Positions 1 through 5,419 of a DNA stretch of 7,299 nt are shown in pieces. Source of the DNA: an uncultured Collinsella sp. (GTDB taxonomy: Bacteria > Actinomycetota > Coriobacteriia > Coriobacteriales > Coriobacteriaceae); NCBI GenBank assembly GCA_958349325.1, contig CATWCP010000053.1, forward strand, positions 1-7,299, given 5' to 3'. The notes under the pieces were generated by a model, which did not search any database, was not told where the DNA came from, and worked only from the letters and a program-made list of their open reading frames with translations. The position numbers and the translations under genes were made by a program. Within the stretch, counting starts at the first letter, position 1. The number at the start of each line of letters is the position of its first letter.

Positions 1-1146
1 TGGAAAGGCACGGTACATCACATCGGGATCGGACGCCACGGCAAAGGCATGGGCGTGGCCGTGCTCCTGGGTCCGCAACTCCTCGCGCACGCCTACCAGC
101 ATTGGTTTTGACGCCGGCGTGGCATAGACCTCCTGCAGGTCGCGCGTTAGAACTTTGAGGTCAAGCGGCAAGGTGTCGAAAATGCCGGCGATGTCGTGAT
201 ATGACGGAACGACACCGCAATCGAGACAGATTTCCATCGCCACCACGCACAAGACGCAATAGACGAGCGAGAAGTTGAGCCTCCATGCCCAGGGCACGCG
301 CAACGCATATGAGATGGCAAAGAACGCGCCGCCCAGCAGCACGAGCGCCGCCGTGCCCGAGAAACGTTGGATGCGAAAGGACGAGGACCGGCCCACCAGG
401 ATAAAAAAGGCCACAAAGTTAAAGGCCGTCCACACGAGGACGGCGAAATAACCCCAGCCGTACGTGTAATCGTTGCTCCAGGTGTCGCTTGTACGGTCAA
501 AGTGGAAGACCTGCTGGTGAAAATCGTTGGTGAGCACAAATCCGATAAGCAGGATAGCCATAATCCACAGCGCAGCGCAGTAGCGGCGACCCAGGCGGTG
601 TTGCTCCAGGCCCGCAAGGCGCAGACCACACAACTGGTAGAGCAGCGGAATGAGCGTCATGGGCACGTAGTACAGGTACCACAGCACGGTGGCATAGAAC
701 GGCGTGAACGACTTGTACTTGAGAATGACTTCGATCATCCACAGGGCGCAGATGGTGGCGATGGCAACAAGACGGCGGCGCAACACATAGTCCAAACAGC
801 GCAGATAGACCGATACGCCCCAGATCGAAAATGCAATTGCGGCAACAAGCAACGGCAGAGAGCTCGAATGGACGAGCGCATCCACGACCTCTTCGGACAC
901 CTCGCTATAGGCGGGCACGGCGTTAGAAAGTTTGGGGTCGAAGGCGAACAGCGCCGGCAAGACCGCCAAAAGCATGAGGAACATCGCGGTGATGACACCG
1001 GCGATAGCAAAGACGCGGTGGCGGTACACCTGATGTGTTATGCCAACAAGGAATCGCGGCATGGCGAAGAGCCTGCCGCCCCTGGGATCCGCCACGGGTG
1101 CGGATCGGGCGGCCGCGTGGCCGATATGTCGCTCGCGGGTACCCAT
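1..1146 (-). CDS. Membrane sensor protein with histidine-kinase-type N-terminal 7TM domain (partial, C-terminus off the left edge)
   Basis: The 382 codons seen run open from the ATG at 1146 to the window edge, so the output domain is missing. The protein is hydrophobic, with likely membrane segments near residues 44-68, 97-115, 124-142, 151-173, 190-206, 231-250, 264-281 and 290-309. The WYLYYVPM motif (156-163), LTNDFHQQVF (205-214), YTYGWGYF (227-234) and MEICLDCGVVPSY (304-316) match the 7TM sensor domain found at the N-terminus of many Firmicutes and Actinobacteria histidine kinases; the segment at 44-68 is an extra one before it. The stretch after about 325 looks like the start of a PAS-like linker. 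The ligand is unknown. A kinase C-terminus is expected but not seen; GGDEF or another output is possible. The start is uncertain: ATG 1146 has no Shine-Dalgarno but lies 9 bases after a TACACT box (leaderless start possible), whereas ATG 1062 has AGGGGCGGCAGG upstream. Confidence 0.75.
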   Translation of the reverse strand, partial: MGTRERHIGHAAARSAPVADPRGGRLFAMPRFLVGITHQVYRHRVFAIAGVITAMFLMLLAVLPALFAFDPKLSNAVPAYSEVSEEVVDALVHSSSLPLLVAAIAFSIWGVSVYLRCLDYVLRRRLVAIATICALWMIEVILKYKSFTPFYATVLWYLYYVPMTLIPLLYQLCGLRLAGLEQHRLGRRYCAALWIMAILLIGFVLTNDFHQQVFHFDRTSDTWSNDYTYGWGYFAVLVWTAFNFVAFFILVGRSSSFRIQRFSGTAALVLLGGAFFAISYALRVPWAWRLNFSLVYCVLCVVAMEICLDCGVVPSYHDIAGIFDTLPLDLKVLTRDLQEVYATPASKPMLVGVREELRTQEHGHAHAFAVASDPDVMYRAFP

Positions 1147-1212
1147 AGTGCTTTTAGTGTACCGGCAGATGGGTCGAAAAAGCGGGCCGCATGTCCCAAA
1201 ATCCGCAGACGG

Positions 1213-1250
1213 CAAGGCGCCCGGCGAGCACATACTCGCCGGGCGCCTTG
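1213..1250 (-). terminator. Strong hairpin terminator after the 6-phospho-beta-glucosidase gene
   Basis: Perfect inverted repeat with 16-bp arms (1213-1228 and 1235-1250, core GGCGCCCGGCGAG) and a 6-base loop. It begins 35 bases after the stop codon of the glucosidase and lies before the sensor gene, both on the minus strand. The run of T after it on the minus strand is weak (GATTTT about 10 bases later), so it may act as a less efficient or Rho-assisted terminator or as an mRNA 3'-end stabiliser. Confidence 0.75.
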
Positions 1251-1285
1251 GTTAGGAGACTATAAGGTTGAGTGTCTCAGCTTCC

Positions 1286-2716
1286 TTAGGACAGGTCCTC
1301 ACCATTCGTTTCAATGACGTGCTTGTACCAGTCAAAGCTCTTCTTCTTGGAACGCTTGAGGGTACCGTTGCCGGCATCGTCGCGGTCCACATAGATAAAG
1401 CCGTAGCGCTTGGACATCTCGCCCGTGCCGGCAGACACCAGGTCGATCGGGCCCCAGGTGGTGTAGCCCAGCAGGTCAACGCCGTCCTCGGTCACCGCGT
1501 CGCGCATCGCGGCAATATGCTGGCGCAGGTAGTCGATACGGTAGTCGTCGTTGATGGAACCGTCCTCTTCGACAACATCCTTGGCGCCCAGACCGTTCTC
1601 AACCACAAACAGCGGCTTCTGATAACGGTCGTACAGGTCGTTGAGGGTGATGCGGAAGCCCAGCGGATCGATGGCCCAACCCCACTGGCTCTCCTGCAGG
1701 TAGGGGTTCTTGGCGCCGGCGAAGGCGTTGCCCTGGGTACGCTCGACATCGGGGTTGTCGGCACCGGCAGAGCAGCGGGTGCTGTAGTAGCTAAAGCTGA
1801 TGAAGTCGACGGTGTTGGCGGCTAGGATCTCGCGGTCCTCGTCGGTCATGCCCACATCGATGCCCAGACGCTCGAGCTTCTTGACGGCATAGGCCGGGTA
1901 GTAGCCACGGCTCTGAACGTCGACGAAGAAGTAATTGTCCTGATTGTCGAGCTGCGCCTGGCGCACATCGCCCGGACGGCAGCTGTAGGGGTAGTAGCTA
2001 CCTGCGGCGAGCATGCAGCCAATCTTGACCTCAGGATCGATCTCGTGAGCGATCTTGGTTGCCCAAGCGCTGGCGACGAGCTCGTTGTGGGCGGCCAGGT
2101 ACTCGACGGCCTCCTTGTTCTCGCCCTCCTCAAAGACCAGACCGGCACCCATAAACGGCAGGTGCAGGATCATATTGATCTCGTTAAAGGTAAGCCAGTA
2201 CTTCACCAGACCCTTGTAGCGGGTGAAGATCGTGGTCGCGAGGTTCTTGTAGAAGTCGATGAGCTTGCGGTTGCGCCAGCCGCCGTACTCCTTGATGAGG
2301 TGAATCGGGCAGTCGAAGTGCGTGATGGTCACGAGCGGCTCGATGCCGTGCGCCTGGCACTCGCGGAATACGTCCTCGTAGAAGGCCAGGCCAGCCTCGT
2401 TGGGCTCGGCCTCGTCACCGTTGGGGAAGATGCGGGTCCAAGCCAGGCTCATACGGAAGGTCTTAAAGCCCATCTCGGCAAAGAGGGCGATGTCCTCCTT
2501 GTAGTGGTGATAGAAATCGATGCCGGTCTGCGCGGGATAGTAATAGCCGTCCTCGAAGTCGAGCATCTTGCGCTGGCCGGAGACCACCGCATAGCGCTCG
2601 GGGCCGTGCGGAGCCACGTCCACGTTGGCCAGGCCGCGGCCGTCCACGTCGTAGGCGCCCTCGCACTGGTTGGCAGCCGTCGCGCCGCCCCACAGGAAGT
2701 CATTACGGAAAGCCAT
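1286..2716 (-). CDS. bglA: 6-phospho-beta-glucosidase, glycoside hydrolase family 1
   Basis: A complete 476-residue protein, the usual GH1 length, forming a single TIM barrel. It hydrolyses 6-phospho-beta-glucosides (such as phosphorylated cellobiose, arbutin or salicin) in the cytoplasm to glucose 6-phosphate and the aglycone or sugar. The start FLWGGATAANQCEGAY (8-23) is the GH1 N-terminal signature. TFNEIN (176-181) carries the acid/base Glu179 and VVENGLG (371-377) carries the nucleophile Glu373. Ser428, Lys436 and Tyr438 in the loop before GFIYVD match the phosphate-binding residues of the 6-phospho enzymes, and the C-terminus closely resembles E. coli BglA/AscB. AAAGGA at 2724-2729 sits seven bases before the ATG and fixes the start. 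It stands alone between a terminator and a palindrome-rich spacer; its PTS permease must be elsewhere. The exact substrate and the choice of bglA over ascB or chbF-like names are inference. Confidence 0.95.
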   Translation of the reverse strand: MAFRNDFLWGGATAANQCEGAYDVDGRGLANVDVAPHGPERYAVVSGQRKMLDFEDGYYYPAQTGIDFYHHYKEDIALFAEMGFKTFRMSLAWTRIFPNGDEAEPNEAGLAFYEDVFRECQAHGIEPLVTITHFDCPIHLIKEYGGWRNRKLIDFYKNLATTIFTRYKGLVKYWLTFNEINMILHLPFMGAGLVFEEGENKEAVEYLAAHNELVASAWATKIAHEIDPEVKIGCMLAAGSYYPYSCRPGDVRQAQLDNQDNYFFVDVQSRGYYPAYAVKKLERLGIDVGMTDEDREILAANTVDFISFSYYSTRCSAGADNPDVERTQGNAFAGAKNPYLQESQWGWAIDPLGFRITLNDLYDRYQKPLFVVENGLGAKDVVEEDGSINDDYRIDYLRQHIAAMRDAVTEDGVDLLGYTTWGPIDLVSAGTGEMSKRYGFIYVDRDDAGNGTLKRSKKKSFDWYKHVIETNGEDLS

Positions 2717-2751
2717 GCATCAATCCTTTCGCACGCTGTTGTCATAGGCTC

Positions 2752-2780
2752 AGTATCCCTACAAACAACGCGTCGCTCAA
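2752..2780 (-). promoter_or_regulatory. Candidate promoter of the 6-phospho-beta-glucosidase gene
   Basis: On the minus strand TTGAGC (2775-2780) and GATACT (2752-2757) are 17 bases apart, each matching 4 of 6 consensus bases. The start point would be near 2745, leaving a leader of about 28 bases, too short for a BglG-type antiterminator. A 6-bp inverted repeat, GCGTCG/CGACGC (2770-2775 and 2787-2792), spans the -35 box and could be an operator. An alternative pair is TTGTTT with TATGAC slightly downstream. No experiment supports either. Confidence 0.35.
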
Positions 2781-2861
2781 CGGCAACGACGCAGGTCGAT
2801 ACTTCTTTTCGCGTGCAGGCGCCCGGCAGCCGCCCCGCCTGACACTTTCTGATACCCGCCT

Positions 2862-2907
2862 GCCCAAACCACCACAAAGGGAACAGGCACCTTTGTGGTG
2901 ATTGGGC
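2862..2907. repeat. Imperfect palindrome, CACCACAAAGG arms
   Basis: CACCACAAAGG (2870-2880) and CCTTTGTGGTG (2890-2900) are perfect 11-bp inverted arms around a 9-base loop. After a small internal bulge the stem continues with GCCCAA (2862-2867) and TTGGGC (2902-2907). The sequence style recalls dispersed intergenic palindromes of Coriobacteriia, but this is an impression, not a checked match. A bidirectional terminator is an alternative, though neither side has a run of T. Confidence 0.75.
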
Positions 2908-2910
2908 CCG

Positions 2911-2971
2911 GTTTGTCTCGATCTGTAACAGTTAGGCCGCCAAAACCGGGCCTGGTGTTACAGATTGAGAT
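2911..2971. repeat. Palindromic element, copy 1 of 2
   Basis: The left arm TCTCGATCTGTAACA (2916-2930) pairs with TGTTACAGATTGAGA (2956-2970) through 15 positions, one of them a G-U wobble on the plus-sense RNA, around a 25-base centre. The first 21 bases of the unit (2911-2931) are repeated exactly at 2992-3012. The function is unknown; see copy 2. Confidence 0.8.
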
Positions 2972-2991
2972 CTTTCGGGCAGCCCTCTGCA

Positions 2992-3053
2992 GTTTGTCTC
3001 GATCTGTAACAGGTAGAGACGATTTAGCCCGCTAGATGTTACAGATCGAGACA
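2992..3053. repeat. Palindromic element, copy 2 of 2
   Basis: The arms TGTCTCGATCTGTAACA (2995-3011) and its exact complement (3037-3053) form a 17-bp perfect stem around a centre that is again 25 bases long but different in sequence from copy 1. The element starts seven bases after the stop codon of the DUF4867 gene, so it will form the 3' end of that mRNA. It lacks a U-tract and is therefore not a classical intrinsic terminator. Confidence 0.8.
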
Positions 3054-3060
3054 GAAGATT

Positions 3061-3705
3061 CTAGTCGCAGGCGATGTCGAGGTTTTTGCCGATGAGGCCT
3101 ACGTAGCCGCCCTCGGCAGCCTTGGGGCTGTCAGCATGGCAGAGAACCCACTTGTCGGCCTTCCAGTAGCAGTAGCTGTCGCCGACCGCGGGCATGTTGG
3201 CCGCAGCCTCGGGACGCGGACCATTGGTGCCAGCGGGCAGCGCCACCATCACCTGGAAGCCGCCGCCGTCGACCATGCAGGGCGTGTAGTGGAGCGTGGT
3301 ATTGAAGACCTCGACAACCTTGCCCGCCGGCACGCGGAACGCCTTGACGCACGCGGTATCGAGCTTGCCGCCCTCGATCTCCCAACGATGCGCCACGAGC
3401 AGGATAAAGTCGCGTGCACCCAGGTTGAACTCGCTGGCGCGGTGATACTCCAGGCAGTTGAGTCGTGTATTGTGGCCGTTGCACCAGCCCAGCTGGAACG
3501 GACGGCCACCAAACATGAGAAAGCCAAGCTTGTCGGCATCCTTGACGTCCTCGAGCTCCGGCGCGCTTGCTACGTACTTGCTGCCCTCGGGGATGAGCGT
3601 GGCAGAGAGCGCCTCGAGCACAGACGACGTGAGCTCGGACGGAACGTTATTCCAAACGTTGCCATAGGATTTGAACTCGGGATCGTTGACAGAGTAGATA
3701 TGCAT
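3061..3705 (-). CDS. DUF4867 family protein, probable cupin-like fold, function unknown
   Basis: A complete 214-residue soluble protein. From memory of the family, the N-terminus HIYSVNDPEF, the block GWCNGHNTRLNCLEYHRASE (about 73-92) and DTACVKAFRVPAGKVVEVF (about 116-134) are the hallmarks of DUF4867, found in gut Firmicutes and Actinobacteria, often near sugar-metabolism genes. The conserved His and Glu in NGHN and EYH, with a beta-rich pattern and the later TTLHYTPC, would suit a cupin-like metal site; this is inference. The start chosen is the ATG at 3705: AGGAG lies five bases before it. A GTG two codons upstream (3711) overlaps that AGGAG and so is unlikely. The gene has its own candidate promoter and lies behind the luxS terminator, so it is probably a single-gene transcript. 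A role in sugar handling is a guess from context. Confidence 0.85.
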   Translation of the reverse strand: MHIYSVNDPEFKSYGNVWNNVPSELTSSVLEALSATLIPEGSKYVASAPELEDVKDADKLGFLMFGGRPFQLGWCNGHNTRLNCLEYHRASEFNLGARDFILLVAHRWEIEGGKLDTACVKAFRVPAGKVVEVFNTTLHYTPCMVDGGGFQVMVALPAGTNGPRPEAAANMPAVGDSYCYWKADKWVLCHADSPKAAEGGYVGLIGKNLDIACD

Positions 3706-3714
3706 GTTCACTCC

Positions 3715-3740
3715 TGTTCGTAAATGTGACTATACGAACA
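3715..3740. promoter_or_regulatory. Candidate operator: 8-bp inverted repeat before the DUF4867 gene
   Basis: TGTTCGTA (3715-3722) and TACGAACA (3733-3740) are perfect inverted arms with a 10-base spacer, a geometry typical of a dimeric repressor site. The arm at 3733-3740 covers the expected transcription start and touches the -10 box; the other arm touches the AGGAG ribosome binding site. If transcribed, it could instead fold as a hairpin beside the ribosome binding site. The binding protein is unknown. Confidence 0.45.
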
Positions 3741-3768
3741 TTCTAGAACAAACATGAGCGATTTTGAA
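3740..3768 (-). promoter_or_regulatory. Candidate sigma-70-type promoter of the DUF4867 gene
   Basis: On the minus strand TTCAAA (3763-3768, 4 of 6 consensus bases) and TAGAAT (3740-3745, 5 of 6) are exactly 17 bases apart. The start point would fall near 3733, about 28 bases before the ATG. This is the AT-rich stretch of an otherwise GC-rich spacer. Confidence 0.5.
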
Positions 3769-3789
3769 CGCTCGTCCCGACCAATCAAC

Positions 3790-3820
3790 AAAAAGGCGCC
3801 CCCGCATAAGCGAAGGCGCC
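3790..3820 (-). terminator. Intrinsic terminator of luxS
   Basis: On the minus strand the RNA forms an 11-bp stem (3810-3820 with 3795-3805, two G-U pairs) closed by a UUAU loop and followed directly by five U (3790-3794). It lies about 30 bases after the luxS stop codon, a textbook position and form. Confidence 0.85.
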
Positions 3821-3849
3821 CAATGCGCGCGTTTTGGGCGATAAAGCCC

Positions 3850-4338
3850 TTATGCCTGCTGATAGTGCAGGTGCTTCTCGTCGATATCGGCCAGGTCGCG
3901 GTCGAGGTAGCGGCGCGCGAGCCAGTTTGCCATGGGAAGGTTCTGGTCCAGGTAGTTGCCGCACTCCTCGGGAGCGGCACCGGGGACATCGCCCTCAAAG
4001 TCGGCGACAAACTCGAACAGCTCACGCACGAGCGGCAGGATCTCCTCGCTCGTCACCTCGCCAAACACAACCAGGTAAAAGCCCGTGCGGCAGCCCATGG
4101 GGCCAAAGTAGACAATGCGGCCCGACCACTCGGCATGATTGCGAAGGAACGTCGCGCCCAGGTGCTCGATGGTGTGGCACTCGGCCGTGTTCATGACCGG
4201 CTCCTTGTTGGGCGTGGTCAGGCGCAGGTCAAAGGTGGTGACGGCGGCGCCGGTCGCCGGATCGCGGTCGATGCGGCTCACATACACGCCGGGCTCAAGC
4301 AGCAGATGGTCAACGGAAAAGCTGGCGATGCGCTCCAT
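3850..4338 (-). CDS. luxS: S-ribosylhomocysteine lyase (AI-2 synthase) LuxS
   Basis: A complete 162-residue cytoplasmic metalloenzyme of normal LuxS length. It cleaves S-ribosylhomocysteine to homocysteine and 4,5-dihydroxypentane-2,3-dione, the precursor of autoinducer 2, as part of the activated methyl cycle. The metal ligands are all present: His55 and His59 in HTIEH and Cys126 in ECGNYLD. The catalytic Cys83 is in GPMGCRTGFYL and the general base Glu58 is in the HTIEH motif. The N-terminal SFSVDHLLLEPGVYVS is also typical. The start is fixed by GAGAGGAT about five bases before the ATG. It is a single-gene unit between its terminator and a large palindrome that holds a candidate promoter. 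The SAH nucleosidase (Pfs/MtnN), which makes its substrate, is not in the window. Confidence 0.97.
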   Translation of the reverse strand: MERIASFSVDHLLLEPGVYVSRIDRDPATGAAVTTFDLRLTTPNKEPVMNTAECHTIEHLGATFLRNHAEWSGRIVYFGPMGCRTGFYLVVFGEVTSEEILPLVRELFEFVADFEGDVPGAAPEECGNYLDQNLPMANWLARRYLDRDLADIDEKHLHYQQA

Positions 4339-4361
4339 GGCAGATCCTCTCGATAGTCAAA

Positions 4362-4431
4362 TTGGGACGGGGCTCTTTTAGCTGGTTCGATTGGTCGCAC
4401 CAATCATACCAGTCAAAAAGCCCCGTCCCAA
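4362..4431. repeat. 70-base imperfect palindrome between luxS and the nucleoside hydrolase gene; possible terminator
   Basis: TTGGGACGGGGCT (4362-4374) pairs perfectly with 4419-4431. The stem then continues with mismatches through TTT/AAA, CTGGT/ACCAG (4382-4386 and 4408-4412) and GATTGGT/ACCAATC (4389-4395 and 4399-4405), closing on a 3-base loop. It starts 10 bases after the hydrolase stop codon, so it may end the rbsK-hydrolase transcript, although no long run of T follows it on the minus strand. It ends about 11 bases before the luxS ribosome binding site. It may also be a copy of a dispersed intergenic palindrome. Confidence 0.8.
4403..4431 (-). promoter_or_regulatory. Candidate luxS promoter inside the palindrome
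   Basis: On the minus strand TTGGGA (4426-4431, 4 of 6 consensus bases) is 17 bases from TATGAT (4403-4408, 5 of 6), which is preceded by TGG, giving an extended -10 (TGnTATGAT). The start point would be near 4396, in the apical loop, so luxS mRNA would carry only one arm of the palindrome and about 58 bases of leader. The opposite arm has TTCGAT instead of a -10 box, so the promoter is one-directional. Confidence 0.5.
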
Positions 4432-4440
4432 AAAGACAAC

Positions 4441-5415
4441 TTAGCCAAGGACACGGGCCATACGCGTCTTGAACTCGGACAGGAAGCGCGGAGCATCCAC
4501 GGTCAGTGCCACAAGCGCGCTCTTGTCCGGATCGGACAGGCGACGCTCATCGCAGATGGTGCGACCGCGGTACTCGCCCAGCAGATCAACACGCAGGTTG
4601 CAGCCGAGTGCGCCCACGAGCGTGGGATCAATCGCCACGGCAACGGCAAGCGGATCGTGCAGCGCGCAGCCGCCCAGGTAAGGGGCGTTCATCTCGTACG
4701 AGCCAATGTAGTGCTCGACCATACTCGCAAATGCGCAGCCCGCCATGGTGCCCGAGCCCGTCCAACCGGCAATGTCGCGGCGCGTCAGCACCACGCGATG
4801 CGTCACGTCAAGACCAACCATGGTGAGTTTGCGGCCCGAGCGCAGCACGGCATCGGCCGCCTCGGGGTCGCTTGCCATGTTGGCCTCGGCACCCGCACTC
4901 ACGTTGCCGGGCACGGTCAGGGCGCCACCCATCACCACCACGCGGCCGATAGACATCATCGCCGCCGCGTCGCGCTCAAGGGCGAGCGCCAGGTTGGAGA
5001 GCGGACCGGTCGCCACATAGACCAAGTCGGGACCATAGGTACGCGCGGCATCAATCAGGTAATCGACCGCCGCATTGCCATCGGCCGACGTCGCGCCCAC
5101 CGGCTCGTACGGCGAGGCGGGCACGCTTGCGCCGCCGATGCCGTTCTTGCCGTGGATAAGCGTGGTGGACGCCGGCGGCGTGTAGGGTTCGGTCGCCTTC
5201 ACGGGACGATCGGCGCCCAGGTACACCGGCACCTCGGGACGACCCAACAGGTCGAGCACCGCCAAGCAGTTGTGCGCCGACTGCTCGACGCGCACGTTGC
5301 CAAAGCACGTGGTAATGCCGACGAGCTCCACCTCGGGGCTCGCGATGGCATAGGCAAGCGCCATCGCATCATCCACACCCATATCCAGATCAAGGATCAG
5401 CTTCTTGGTTGCCAT
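4441..5415 (-). CDS. Inosine-uridine-preferring nucleoside N-ribohydrolase family protein
   Basis: A complete 324-residue cytoplasmic enzyme of normal family length. It hydrolyses the N-glycosidic bond of ribonucleosides to free base and ribose. LILDLDMGVDDAMAL (6-20) is the diagnostic calcium-binding and catalytic cluster with Asp9, Asp11, Asp15 and Asp16. Asn40 in CFGN, the block GNVSAGAEANMASDPEAA (170-187, Asn171, Glu177, Asn179) and His253-Asp254 in LHDPLAVA are the ribose and base-binding and leaving-group residues of the family. Base preference (RihA, RihB or RihC type) cannot be read with confidence, so no symbol is given. The ATG follows the ribokinase stop by four bases, and its GGAG ribosome binding site lies in the end of that gene, so translation is probably coupled. 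Ribose made here would be the substrate of the ribokinase. Confidence 0.93.
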   Translation of the reverse strand: MATKKLILDLDMGVDDAMALAYAIASPEVELVGITTCFGNVRVEQSAHNCLAVLDLLGRPEVPVYLGADRPVKATEPYTPPASTTLIHGKNGIGGASVPASPYEPVGATSADGNAAVDYLIDAARTYGPDLVYVATGPLSNLALALERDAAAMMSIGRVVVMGGALTVPGNVSAGAEANMASDPEAADAVLRSGRKLTMVGLDVTHRVVLTRRDIAGWTGSGTMAGCAFASMVEHYIGSYEMNAPYLGGCALHDPLAVAVAIDPTLVGALGCNLRVDLLGEYRGRTICDERRLSDPDKSALVALTVDAPRFLSEFKTRMARVLG

Positions 5416-5419
5416 TGTT

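Larger units (their letters stand above)
2717..3060. other. 344-base non-coding spacer between the glucosidase and DUF4867 genes
   Basis: No convincing coding frame with a ribosome binding site was found here. The half next to the glucosidase holds its ribosome binding site and candidate promoter. From 2862 to 3053 almost every base belongs to one of three stem-loops, described separately. Nothing was recognised at 2793-2861. Confidence 0.7.

Noticed and set aside
403..408. Possible frameshift in the sensor gene at a run of six A
   Set aside because: The several short overlapping minus-strand frames suggest breakage, but translation with six bases stays in frame through all membrane segments to the window edge.
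367..1317. Long plus-strand open frame opposite the sensor gene
   Set aside because: Its product is rich in charged residues without any family motif, has no ribosome binding site, and it mirrors the strongly membrane-patterned minus-strand gene.
2045..2842. Long plus-strand open frame opposite the glucosidase gene
   Set aside because: It is an antisense shadow produced by GC-rich codon bias of a certain GH1 gene and crosses its promoter.
2911..3012. CRISPR-like direct repeats
   Set aside because: There are only two copies, 81 bases apart, each with its own inverted partner, and no cas genes; this is a palindromic element.
3709..3711. GTG as the start of the DUF4867 gene
   Set aside because: It overlaps the AGGAG ribosome binding site; the ATG at 3705 has proper spacing.
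3736..3750. LexA/SOS box from the GAAC motifs
   Set aside because: The two GAACA motifs are direct, not inverted, and do not fit GAAC-N4-GTTC.
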